This document shows positions 1 through 7,563 of a stretch of DNA of 64,000 nt, in pieces. The stretch spans positions 42,852 to 106,851 of the forward strand of contig CAYQLT010000005.1 of the NCBI GenBank assembly GCA_964418425.1, in the 5' to 3' direction. The notes beneath the pieces were generated by a model that did not search any database, was not told the DNA's origin, and worked only from the letters and a program-made list of their open reading frames with translations. The DNA comes from CAYQLT01 sp964418425. GTDB lineage: Bacteria; Bacillota; Limnochordia; Limnochordales; Geochordaceae. Every line of letters starts with the position of its first letter. Position 1 is the stretch's first letter. The position numbers and the translations under genes are program-made.

Positions 1-583
1 AAAACGGAAGCTCCGATTCGATCTCGGCACCCCAGCCCTCCAGCGCCTTGCCCACGAAGCGGCAGACCGGATCGCCCGCCCCCACGCACGCGACCTCTTT
101 GTACAGAATCCGCCGCCCCATGAAGGCGGTGCCGTATCCTCCGGCATAGCCGCAAAGGGTCCAGCAGACCGGCGCAGGCGCCAGCCCGAACTGCTTCAGA
201 TGCTGCTCGGCCTCGTACGAATGGGACCAGGTGCCCTCGACGTGGAATCGGCCTTCCTGCCGGTCGATCTCCGAGCGCTCCACCCGAACCCGGGCGACCC
301 CCTCCAGCGAGTGCAGGTAGGGGGCCGCCTGCAGCCATTCGGTCTCGTCGTCCCACGGATAGCGGTCCTGCATGTCCAGCGCGTCGTGGTATCCGCAGGA
401 CCAGCCGTAGCGGACGAGAAAGCCCTTGGCCCGCTCGGGCCCCAGGTTGAGGATCAGATCCTTGCGAAGCGCGCCCAGCGCGTCGGCGTTGACCACCACG
501 ACCCGTCGCCGGTGCAAGAAGATCCGGCCTTCCCTCGGGTTGAGGTGCAAGACGGTATCCAGTTTGAGGTCTCGAGCTTTCAT
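1..583 (-). CDS. XylR_N/V4R-type transcriptional activator, N-terminal part (truncated by window edge)
   Basis: The minus-strand reading frame from ATG at 583 stays open for 194 codons to the window edge. The N-terminal ~95 residues look like the XylR_N sensor domain (start MKARDLKLDT, then NLGPERAKGFLVRYGWSCG). Next comes a V4R domain with the typical CW.L.GYAGGY, a conserved E.AC and GAGDPVCRF. In the family (XylR, DmpR, PoxR) these domains bind an aromatic effector and control a following AAA+ sigma-54 activation domain and Fis-type helix-turn-helix, which would lie beyond the window. GGAGG lies 8 bases before the ATG. The gene diverges from the aryl-CoA ligase genes, so it probably senses an aromatic compound and controls this block. 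No clear -24/-12 promoter was found nearby. Confidence 0.85.
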   Translation of the reverse strand, partial: MKARDLKLDTVLHLNPREGRIFLHRRRVVVVNADALGALRKDLILNLGPERAKGFLVRYGWSCGYHDALDMQDRYPWDDETEWLQAAPYLHSLEGVARVRVERSEIDRQEGRFHVEGTWSHSYEAEQHLKQFGLAPAPVCWTLCGYAGGYGTAFMGRRILYKEVACVGAGDPVCRFVGKALEGWGAEIESELPF

Positions 584-649
584 CCGCGCCGCCTCCGAGA
601 CCGGTTTCTATCCCGGTTCGAGCCTACCACGGCGCCCGGCCATCCGGTA

Positions 650-665
650 CCGACCAGGTGGTCGG
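650..665. promoter_or_regulatory. Inverted repeat CCGACC-N4-GGTCGG in divergent promoter region
   Basis: This perfect 6-bp inverted repeat with a 4-bp centre lies between the divergent regulator (start 583) and the ligase gene (start 779). Its core GACC-N4-GGTC also occurs in the spacer of the benzoyl-CoA reductase promoter at 3264-3277, so both may bind one dimeric repressor, for example of the TetR family. On the minus strand it fills the gap between TTGGGT and TACCGG, a poor promoter match. Inferred from symmetry only. Confidence 0.4.
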
Positions 666-778
666 ACCCAAAGCCCGTTGACCGTCGTGCGAGACGGAAT
701 CGCTTGCAACTCGTTCTCCCCGACAGGAGGGGCGGCCCCGCCCGGCGAACCGCCCGGCGTCTTCGGGAGCCGTCGGGT

Positions 779-1798
779 ATGCAGGAGCTTTTCCCGGCAG
801 AGCGTGCATCCTCCGTCGAGCGGCGGTTGGCCCAATGGGAGCGCCTGCGCCATCTGGTGGCCCTGGCGTGGGAGCGCTCGGCCTTCTATCGGCGGCGGTG
901 GGAGGGAGCGGGCCTGCCGGGGCCCGAGGCGTTGACCGGCTTGCAGGATCTCCCCCGGCTGGGCAGCGTCACCCGGGAGGAACTGGCGTGGGATCAGCAG
1001 GCTCACCCGCCCTGGGGGAGCGTGCTCACCGTCCCTCCTCACCGGCTGCTGGCCGTGCACCGAGCGGGCATCGATGGGGAGATGCCCTTTTTCTGGTACG
1101 ACGACGCCGAGAGCTGGCAGTGGGTTGTCGGGCTGTGGGATTACGCCTTCCGGGCGGCGGGTGTGCGGCCCGCCGAGCGGGCCCTGTTCGCCTGCGGCTT
1201 CGGCCCGGTCGCGTGGTACTGGGCCGGCCTGGAACGAGCCCAGCAGTTGGGCCTGATGGTCATCAGCGGGGCCGCCATGAGCCCCGTTCAGCGGCTTCAG
1301 AACCTCCTGGATCTGCAGGTCACCCTTCTGGTGGGCTCGGCGGAGGAGCTATTGGAGCTGGCCCGGGAGGCGGCGGACAACGCAAGTCCGGTATGGAAGG
1401 GCTGTGTGCGCCGCATCCTTCACGCCTGCGGGCCGGGCACCGACCCGGCCGATGTGGGGCGCCGGCTGGCGGCTGCCTGGCGGGCCGAGGCGCTGGCCGT
1501 CTGGTGGGTGGCGGAAGCGGGACTGGTGGCCTTTGAATGCCAGTGCGCCACCGGCCGGCTGCACCTGCTGGAAAGCGAACTTTTCGTCGAGGTCGTCGAT
1601 CCGCAAACCCAACAGCCGGTGCCGCCGGGCGACGAGGGGGAGCTGGTGGTGACCGCTTTGGGGCGCACCGCGATGCCCCTGATCCGGCTGCGCACGGGCG
1701 AGCGGGTCGCCCTGGACGAAACACCGTGCCCGTGCGGCCGCACCTTCCGACGCCTGCGCGGCGGCACCCGAGAGAGGGGCGGGAGGGGCGAGGCGTGA
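779..1798 (+). CDS. Degenerate phenylacetate-CoA-ligase-like protein (probable pseudoenzyme)
   Basis: About 339 residues align by eye with the N-terminal and core part of the next protein (LAQWERLRHLVALAWERSAFYRRRW, HPPWGS, GELVVTALGR..MPLIRLRTG, CPCGRTFRRL). The ATP-binding motif, TSGTTGLP in the neighbour, is replaced here by RAGIDGEMPF. The protein also stops before the C-terminal lid domain that carries the GRADDMI..RGVN motif. AMP-forming ligases need both, so it is probably not an active ligase alone. The frame is intact and coupled to the next gene by a GTGA overlap, so it appears to be kept under selection, perhaps as a partner or regulatory subunit. The ATG at 779 is chosen because the similarity starts just after it; the ribosome site is weak. 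Confidence 0.7.
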   Translation: MQELFPAERASSVERRLAQWERLRHLVALAWERSAFYRRRWEGAGLPGPEALTGLQDLPRLGSVTREELAWDQQAHPPWGSVLTVPPHRLLAVHRAGIDGEMPFFWYDDAESWQWVVGLWDYAFRAAGVRPAERALFACGFGPVAWYWAGLERAQQLGLMVISGAAMSPVQRLQNLLDLQVTLLVGSAEELLELAREAADNASPVWKGCVRRILHACGPGTDPADVGRRLAAAWRAEALAVWWVAEAGLVAFECQCATGRLHLLESELFVEVVDPQTQQPVPPGDEGELVVTALGRTAMPLIRLRTGERVALDETPCPCGRTFRRLRGGTRERGGRGEA

Positions 1799-3204
1799 CC
1801 GAGGCCGGGCTGCAGAGCCGGGCTGGGAGCGCGGAGGGGCTCACGAGGCACGTCGTAACGCGGGTCGGCGATGCCTCCGCGGGTTTACGTCCTGGGGTTC
1901 GTTACTTCGAGCCGGCCCTGGAGACGGCGGAGCGTGAGGTCATTCGCTCACACCAGTGGCAGCGCCTGGCGGGCCTTTTGCGGGAACTTTGGAGCGCCAA
2001 CCCCTTCTACCGCCGCAAGTGGCTTGCCGCCGGGCTGCGGGGCGCGCAGGACATTCGCGACTGGGACGACTTCTTCCGGCTGCCCCTGACCACCAAACAG
2101 GAGCTGGTGGACGACCAGCGGGCCCACCCGCCCTACGGAACCAACCTCACGTACCCTCCGGAGGCTTACGTGAGGCTTCACCAGACCTCGGGAACCACCG
2201 GGCTGCCGCTGCGCTGGCTGGACACGGCGCACAGCTGGGACTGGTGGGCGCGGCTTTGGAGCTACGTCTACACAGGAGCCGGGGTCGGGGCCGGCGATCG
2301 GGTCTTTTTGGCTTTTTCGTTTGGGCCGTTCATCGGTTTTTGGGCGGCCTTCGCCGCTGCCCGGCGGCTGGGCCTTTTGGCCGTAGCGGCCGGGGGGATG
2401 GAATCTCTGGCCCGCCTGCAGGCCATCCAAAAGCTCCAGCCGACGGTGCTGGTCTGCACGCCCTCCTACGCGCTTCACCTGGCCGAGGTGGCGGCACAGG
2501 CGGGGATCGACCTGGCCTCGAGCTCGGTGCGGGTCAGCATCCACGCCGGTGAGCCGGGTGCCGCGATCGAGGCGACGCGGCGGCGCATCGAGCAGGCGTG
2601 GGGGGCGAAGGCGTACGACCACACGGGCGCCACGGAGGTGGGCGCCACGGGGTTCGGGTGCGTGGCCCAGCAGGGCACGCATCTGATCGAAACCGAGTTC
2701 GTGTTTGAGGTGATCGACCCGGCCACCGGGCATCCGGCCGCCGAAGGGGAAACGGGCGAACTGGTGGTGACGAACCTGGGCAGGCCCGGCATGCCGGTGG
2801 TGCGGTACCGGACCGGTGACCTGGTGCGCCTGAACCTTCAGCCGTGCGAGTGCGGCCGCACCCTGGCCCGGATGATGGGCGGCATCATCGGGCGCGCGGA
2901 CGACATGATCACGGTTCGGGGGGTCAACGTCTTTCCCAGCGCCATTGAAAACGTGGTGCGGGACTTTCGCGAGATCGTGGAGTTCCAAATCGAGACCTAC
3001 CGCCGGGGAGCCATGGATGAGGTTCGCATCAAGATCGAGCTTGCGCCGGACCTGCCCCAGGCGGAGCAAGAGCAGGTGGCAAGGCGCCTGGCGGCCGACC
3101 TTCGAACGCGGCTTTCGCTGCGGGTGGAAGTGGTGTGCGTGCCTGCGGGCGCGCTCCCCCGGTATGCTATGAAGGCCCGGCGTCTGGTTCGGACCCCGGC
3201 GTAG
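1795..3204 (+). CDS. Aryl-CoA ligase, phenylacetate-CoA ligase family
   Basis: This 469-residue AMP-forming ligase of the PaaK family would convert an aromatic acid, ATP and CoA to aryl-CoA, AMP and PPi in the cytoplasm. Visible motifs are the P-loop TSGTTGLPL (around residue 130), the adenylate site YDHTGATEVG, VVRYRTGDLV, the cysteine pair CECGRT, and the lid-domain signature GRADDMITVRGVNVFPSAIE. The start is GTG at 1795 behind GGGAGGGG, overlapping the stop of the degenerate paralogue. The N-terminus is ~35 residues longer than usual. Its position before the benzoyl-CoA reductase genes suggests it activates benzoate, phenylacetate or a similar acid; the sequence does not settle the substrate. 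Confidence 0.85.
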   Translation: MTEAGLQSRAGSAEGLTRHVVTRVGDASAGLRPGVRYFEPALETAEREVIRSHQWQRLAGLLRELWSANPFYRRKWLAAGLRGAQDIRDWDDFFRLPLTTKQELVDDQRAHPPYGTNLTYPPEAYVRLHQTSGTTGLPLRWLDTAHSWDWWARLWSYVYTGAGVGAGDRVFLAFSFGPFIGFWAAFAAARRLGLLAVAAGGMESLARLQAIQKLQPTVLVCTPSYALHLAEVAAQAGIDLASSSVRVSIHAGEPGAAIEATRRRIEQAWGAKAYDHTGATEVGATGFGCVAQQGTHLIETEFVFEVIDPATGHPAAEGETGELVVTNLGRPGMPVVRYRTGDLVRLNLQPCECGRTLARMMGGIIGRADDMITVRGVNVFPSAIENVVRDFREIVEFQIETYRRGAMDEVRIKIELAPDLPQAEQEQVARRLAADLRTRLSLRVEVVCVPAGALPRYAMKARRLVRTPA

Positions 3205-3256
3205 CGTGGGGGAGATTGCACTGTTCACATCGTGATAACAGCGGTTCTCCGCGCCC

Positions 3257-3285
3257 TTGACATTGACCATCCGGTCAGTTAGAAT
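3257..3285 (+). promoter_or_regulatory. Sigma-70 promoter of the benzoyl-CoA reductase operon with embedded operator
   Basis: TTGACA at 3257-3262 and TAGAAT at 3280-3285 are separated by 17 bp, nearly the housekeeping consensus. The spacer holds the inverted repeat TGACCATCCGGTCA (3264-3277), placed where a bound repressor would block RNA polymerase. The first reductase gene starts at 3338, about 45 bases past the likely transcription start. The operator core GACC-N4-GGTC recurs at 650-665. Confidence 0.75.
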
Positions 3286-3337
3286 CGAGCCAAACCCGGT
3301 TACGGCGCCTTTTGAGGCCCAGCAGCGGGGTGGTGGC

Positions 3338-4495
3338 ATGGGCGGGGGCGACCTGGAGGCCATCCTGGAGAGTTGCCGCACGCTGGTGGAAGACGACAGC
3401 TTCCCGGCCGTGCGCCGGTGGTTGGAGGGCCGGGCCGGCGGAAAGGTGCTGGGCCACTTCCAGGTGTACTTTCCCGAGGAGATCGCCCATGCGGCCGGCA
3501 TGCTTCCCGTCAAGATCATGGGCGGCAGCCTGCAAATCCAGCAGGCGGATGCCCGCATCGCCGCCTTTGTCTGCTCCATCCTGCGAAGCTCGTTGGAGCT
3601 GGCGCTCAAGGGCCGGCTGGACTTCCTGTCCATGTTTGTAACCCAGCCCATCTGCGACGCGGCCCGCAACGCCTGCGGGGTGTGGAGTCGTAACTTCCCC
3701 GGCCTGGATTGCCAGATCCTGTACCTGCCCCACAACGCCGCCTCGTCGTACGCGCCTGTTTACCTGCGGGATGAGTACGAGCGGCTCGCACGGCACATCG
3801 AGCGGGTCGCACAGGCGCCCGTCACGGAGGCGGCGCTTCGAGCCAGCATCGAGCTTTACAACGAAAACCGCCGCCTGCTGCGGGAGCTTTACCGGGTCAA
3901 GCGGGAGACGCCGTGGCTTTTGTCGGCGGTGGAGGCTTACGTCTTGACGAAGGCGGCCGGGGTGATGCCCAGGGAACAGCACAACGACCTGCTGCGCCGG
4001 GTGCTGCAGGCCCTGCCGCAGCGGCAGGCCCGGCGCCAGGACAAGATCCGGGTCGTCTTCGTGGGAGGGTACTGCGAGCAACCCCCTCTGGACATGCTGG
4101 CCGTCATCCAGGATGCGTGCTACATCGTGGACGACGACCTGCTCATCGGCTTGCGCTGGCTCACCGACGACGTCCCTGTGGACGGCGACCCGCTGGGTGC
4201 CCTGGCCCGGGCCTATTTCGAGCGCTCCAGCTTCAGCCCGGTGCAGCACGATCCCCGCAAACCCAAAGACCGCATGCTGCTGCGGGCCATCCGGGAGGCC
4301 CGGGCGGATGCGGCCATCATCGCCGCGCCCAAGATGTGCGAGCCGGGGCTGGAAGAGCAGGTCAACTACGTCCGGGCTCTGGAGAACGCCGGCATCCCCT
4401 ACCTGGTCCTCGAGTTTGAGGAACGGATGACGGCGCTGGAACAGATGCGCATGGAGGTGGAGACGTTCGCCGAATCCATCCTCTTTGCCGATTAG
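3338..4495 (+). CDS. bzdN: Benzoyl-CoA reductase, subunit C (BzdN/BcrC type)
   Basis: This 385-residue protein is of the 2-hydroxyglutaryl-CoA dehydratase D-component family, which forms the substrate-binding half of ATP-dependent class I benzoyl-CoA reductase. The family region YFPEEIAHAAGMLPVKIMGG lies near residue 45, and the length is normal for the C subunit. The complex uses two ATP and two low-potential ferredoxin electrons to turn benzoyl-CoA into cyclohexa-1,5-diene-1-carbonyl-CoA. The ATG at 3338 is preferred because an upstream in-frame TTG at 3257 lies inside the promoter. It is first in an order (C, B, then two small ATPases) equal to bzdNOPQ of Azoarcus. The downstream genes support this call over a generic dehydratase. 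Confidence 0.85.
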   Translation: MGGGDLEAILESCRTLVEDDSFPAVRRWLEGRAGGKVLGHFQVYFPEEIAHAAGMLPVKIMGGSLQIQQADARIAAFVCSILRSSLELALKGRLDFLSMFVTQPICDAARNACGVWSRNFPGLDCQILYLPHNAASSYAPVYLRDEYERLARHIERVAQAPVTEAALRASIELYNENRRLLRELYRVKRETPWLLSAVEAYVLTKAAGVMPREQHNDLLRRVLQALPQRQARRQDKIRVVFVGGYCEQPPLDMLAVIQDACYIVDDDLLIGLRWLTDDVPVDGDPLGALARAYFERSSFSPVQHDPRKPKDRMLLRAIREARADAAIIAAPKMCEPGLEEQVNYVRALENAGIPYLVLEFEERMTALEQMRMEVETFAESILFAD

Positions 4496-4526
4496 ACCCG
4501 GCTCTGGCGACTACCGGCCTGACTCG

Positions 4527-4562
4527 CCGATGGCACCGAAGGACCCGATGGCACCGTAGAAC
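4527..4562. repeat. Two tandem copies of an 18-bp unit between bzdN and bzdO
   Basis: CCGATGGCACCG occurs at 4527-4538 and again at 4545-4556, each followed by a diverged 6-mer. It occupies much of the 71-bp gap between the two reductase genes. The TGGCACC resembles half of a sigma-54 site, but no matching TTGC lies at the required distance. Function unknown. Confidence 0.5.
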
Positions 4563-4566
4563 GGGG

Positions 4567-5865
4567 GTGGGGAAGTTGGCCGGCGCGGCGGTTGAGGCAG
4601 CGGCCTCCATCCGGTCCGAGAACCGGCGGTTGATGGAGAAGTGGTGGGCGGAGCTGGCCGAGGCCCGGGAAACGGGCCGTCCGGTGGCGTACGTCTTCGT
4701 CATGGGTTCACTGGCGGAGGTCCTGCGGGTTTTCGACTTCACCATCAGCGTGCCCGAGGTGTACGCGCTGCAGACCGCGGTGCGGGGCCGCTCCATGGAG
4801 TACATCGGCGCCGCGGAGGACTACGGGTACTCCCCGGATATCTGCGGGTACGTCAAGACCGACGTGGGGCTGCAGTTGAAAGACGGCGAGCACCCTTACG
4901 GCAGGGTGCCCAGGCCGAGCCTGGTCATCGCACCCAACACTTGCAACACCTACATCAAATGGGCCGAGATATGGGAACAGCTTTACGGGTGCCCCGTGTT
5001 CGTTCTGGACCTGCCCAGCTGGCGGGGGACGGGCTTTCGCTTCGACCGGGACGATGAGACGTTCGAGCGGGACCGCCGCTACGTGGAGGCCCAGATCCGG
5101 GAGCTCATCGAGCTGTGCGAGCGGATCACGGGGCGGCCGTTCGACGTGGACCGGCTGCGGGAGGCGATGGCCGAGGTCAACCGCATGGCCGAACTGTACC
5201 AGGAGGTCCTGGCCCTCAACCGCAACCGTCCTGCGCCCTTCAATGCGGTGCGGGAGGGGGTCATCTTCCAGGGCATCTCCAATCTGTACCGGGGACATCC
5301 CGAGGGGACGCGGTTTTTCGAAATCGCTCTCGAAGAGATCCGGGAACGGGTGAAGCGGTCGGTGGGGACCCTGGCTGAAGAGAAATACCGGCTGCTTTTG
5401 GCAGGTACCGCCTGTTATAGCCACCTGCGCCGGTTCGTGGAACTGTTCGAGCAGTGGGGAGGCGTTTTCGTCCACAGCACCTACATGGTCTTTGCCGGCG
5501 GCGGCTTTGAACAGGGCGTGGCGTACGACTTGAGCCGGCCCATCCAGAGCCTGGCCGAGCAGCTGCTTTACTCGTCGAGGATGAGCTTCAGCACCGCCAT
5601 CTTCGCCCCCGAGCAGTGGCTGGCCGAGACGGTGGAAAAGTGGGCCATCGACGGGATCTGCTTTCACGGCGTGAAATCCTGCCGCACCACCTCGACGGGG
5701 CTGCCGGATGTTCGAGAGTGGCTCCGGACCCACCGCGACGTGCCCGGGCTGTTCATCCAGTCCGACCTGGTGGACCCCCGGCTGTGGGCCGACGCGCAGA
5801 TGAAAAACCGCATCGATGCCTTCTTCGAATCCCTGGCCAGCCGCAAGCTGGCCGAGCGGAGGTGA
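4567..5865 (+). CDS. bzdO: Benzoyl-CoA reductase, subunit B (BzdO/BcrB type)
   Basis: This 432-residue second member of the dehydratase D-component family pairs with the preceding subunit to hold the active-site iron-sulfur cluster and benzoyl-CoA. Recognisable stretches include LVIAPNTCNTYIKWAEIWEQ and WAIDGICFHGVKSCRTTSTG; cysteines in such stretches are cluster-ligand candidates. Length agrees with B subunits (~430-450). The GTG at 4567 has poor spacing to its GGGGG; a TTG at 4576 is an alternative start. The stop codon lies inside the GGAGGTGA ribosome site of the next gene, so translation is probably coupled. Confidence 0.85.
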   Translation: MGKLAGAAVEAAASIRSENRRLMEKWWAELAEARETGRPVAYVFVMGSLAEVLRVFDFTISVPEVYALQTAVRGRSMEYIGAAEDYGYSPDICGYVKTDVGLQLKDGEHPYGRVPRPSLVIAPNTCNTYIKWAEIWEQLYGCPVFVLDLPSWRGTGFRFDRDDETFERDRRYVEAQIRELIELCERITGRPFDVDRLREAMAEVNRMAELYQEVLALNRNRPAPFNAVREGVIFQGISNLYRGHPEGTRFFEIALEEIRERVKRSVGTLAEEKYRLLLAGTACYSHLRRFVELFEQWGGVFVHSTYMVFAGGGFEQGVAYDLSRPIQSLAEQLLYSSRMSFSTAIFAPEQWLAETVEKWAIDGICFHGVKSCRTTSTGLPDVREWLRTHRDVPGLFIQSDLVDPRLWADAQMKNRIDAFFESLASRKLAERR

Positions 5866-5872
5866 CCGGGGC

Positions 5873-6685
5873 GTGCTGGTCGCAGGGGTGGATGTGGGTT
5901 CCACCCAAACCAAGGCGGTGGTGATGGATGACGGGGGCCGGATCCTGGGGCGGGCCCTGACGGACACGGGCGCCCGTCTCAACGAGGCGGCCGCCACTGC
6001 CTTCCGGATGGCCCTGGAGCAGGCCGGGGTGGCGGAGGGTGACGTGGCCTTTGTGGTGGGCACCGGTTACGGGAGGTTTCGGGTGGAGTTCGGCCAGGCG
6101 CAGGTCAGCGAGATCTCCTGCCACGCCCGGGGGGCGGCCCATCTGTTCCCCGGCACCCGCAGCGTCCTCGACGTGGGCGGCCAGGACACCAAGGCCATCC
6201 GGGTGGGCCCCGGCGGCGAGGTGCTGGACTTTTGCATGAACGACAAGTGCTCGGCCGGCACCGGGCGGTTTTTGGGGGCCGCTTCGGTGGCGCTGGAGAT
6301 CTCCCTGGGGGAGCTGGGGCCGCTGGCGCTGACGGCCAAAAACCCGGTGACCATCAGCACCACCTGCACGGTCTTCGCGGAGTCGGAGATCCTCAGCTGG
6401 CTGGCCCGGGGCCGCAAGATCGAGGACATCCTGATGGGCGTCCACATCTCCATCGCCTCGCGCAGCCTCTCTTTGTTGCGGCGGGTCGGCATCGAGCCGG
6501 AGCTGACCTTTACGGGCGGGGTCTCCCGCAACGTGGCGGTGGTGAAGCTCCTTGAGGAGATGACGGGGCTTCGCATCAACGTGAGCGAGGAGTCGCACTT
6601 TTGCGGGGCCATCGGAGCGGCGCTCATGGCCCGGGACCGGGTGCGGGCGGGCGCTTTCGTGGGGGCGGGAGGTGGCGCGGGGTGA
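5873..6685 (+). CDS. bzdP: Benzoyl-CoA reductase, ATPase/activator subunit (BzdP type)
   Basis: This 270-residue protein is of the BcrAD/BadFG ASKHA ATPase family. It carries the phosphate-1 loop GVDVGSTQTKAVV at the N-terminus, the phosphate-2 motif DVGGQDTKAI near residue 100, and NDKCSAGTGRF and TTCTVFAESE, whose cysteines in this family bind the 4Fe-4S cluster bridging the ATPase dimer. The role is ATP-driven electron transfer from ferredoxin to the catalytic half. The small size, without the ~150-residue extension of Thauera-type BcrA, marks the Azoarcus subtype. Start GTG 5873 has an ideal GGAGGTGA 7 bases upstream. Confidence 0.87.
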   Translation: MLVAGVDVGSTQTKAVVMDDGGRILGRALTDTGARLNEAAATAFRMALEQAGVAEGDVAFVVGTGYGRFRVEFGQAQVSEISCHARGAAHLFPGTRSVLDVGGQDTKAIRVGPGGEVLDFCMNDKCSAGTGRFLGAASVALEISLGELGPLALTAKNPVTISTTCTVFAESEILSWLARGRKIEDILMGVHISIASRSLSLLRRVGIEPELTFTGGVSRNVAVVKLLEEMTGLRINVSEESHFCGAIGAALMARDRVRAGAFVGAGGGAG

Positions 6686-7563
6686 GCCTGACGGCCGGCA
6701 TCGATGTGGGTTCGACGTACACGAAGGTGGTGATTGCCGGCGAAGACGGTCGGGTGGTGGGGCGCGTCGCTTTGCGAAGCGGGTTCAACTTCGCCAGGGC
6801 GGCCGAGAAGGGGCTGCAGCAGGCCCTGGAGGTGTCCGGGAAGTCTCGGGATGAGATCGAGTACGTCGCCGCCACGGGGTACGGCCGCTACATGGTGCCG
6901 TTCCGGGACCTGGCGGTCACCGAGCTGACGTCCCACGCCCGGGCCATCCACCGGCTGTTCCCCCAGGTGCGGACCGTGCTGGACGTGGGCGGGCAGGGCG
7001 TGAAGGCCATCCGGATCGACGGCCGAGGCCGGGTGCGCGCCTTTCGGCTCAACGACAAGTGTGCGGCGGGTAGCGGCGCATTCCTGGAGAAGACCATGCA
7101 CTACCTGGGGTTTGAGGTGGACGCGCTGGCGACGCTGCCGGATGCGGCGCAGGACCCGGCCCCCATCTCCAGCGTGTGCGCGGTCTTCGCCGAGTCGGAG
7201 GTGATCAACCACCTTACGGCCGGGCGCAGTCCCGAGGACGTCTGCGCGGGCGCGGTGCTGGCCCTGGCCGCAAGGGCGGCGCAGCTGGTGAAGCGGGTGA
7301 AGCCGGAGCCCGAGTTTGCCCTCAGCGGAGGGTTGACCCGGATCGGATTGATGCGGCGGGCGTTGGAGCGGGAGCTGGGGCAGACGTTCCTCGTGCCCCC
7401 CGACGACCTGGGGACGTACGCGGGGGCGTTGGGGGCGGCGCTTTTGGCCCACGAGCGGCTGCGCAAGCTGGCAGGGGTGACGGCGCCCTCGGTCAACGGG
7501 CGGGAAGCGTCGGCTCCCGAGGCGAGCGAGACGGTGGGGAGGGTTCCCGTTGGAGCGTCATGA
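6682..7563 (+). CDS. bzdQ: Benzoyl-CoA reductase, ATPase/activator subunit (BzdQ type)
   Basis: A second small ASKHA ATPase of 293 residues, paralogous to the preceding subunit. Motifs are AGIDVGSTYTKVVIAG at the N-terminus, DVGGQGVKAI (glutamine kept, aspartate replaced by glycine relative to DVGGQDTKAI), NDKCAAGSGAFLEK, and SVCAVFAESE with the second cluster cysteine. The two small ATPases would form the heterodimeric electron activator. GTG at 6682 overlaps the upstream stop (GTGA) and has GGAGGTGG in front. The last ~30 residues are low-complexity and overlap the next gene. Confidence 0.86.
   Translation: MSLTAGIDVGSTYTKVVIAGEDGRVVGRVALRSGFNFARAAEKGLQQALEVSGKSRDEIEYVAATGYGRYMVPFRDLAVTELTSHARAIHRLFPQVRTVLDVGGQGVKAIRIDGRGRVRAFRLNDKCAAGSGAFLEKTMHYLGFEVDALATLPDAAQDPAPISSVCAVFAESEVINHLTAGRSPEDVCAGAVLALAARAAQLVKRVKPEPEFALSGGLTRIGLMRRALERELGQTFLVPPDDLGTYAGALGAALLAHERLRKLAGVTAPSVNGREASAPEASETVGRVPVGAS

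Noticed and set aside
3257..3337. TTG start giving a 27-residue N-terminal extension of BzdN
   Set aside because: The codons coincide with the -35, operator and -10 of a near-consensus promoter, and the extension has no homology or ribosome site.
1948..3735. Long minus-strand open frame opposite the aryl-CoA ligase
   Set aside because: Antisense shadow; composition is histidine/arginine/proline-rich with no family match, while the plus strand encodes a clear ligase and a promoter.
4527..4562. TGGCACC repeats as sigma-54 -24 elements
   Set aside because: No GC dinucleotide of a TTGC element lies 12 bp downstream of either GG.
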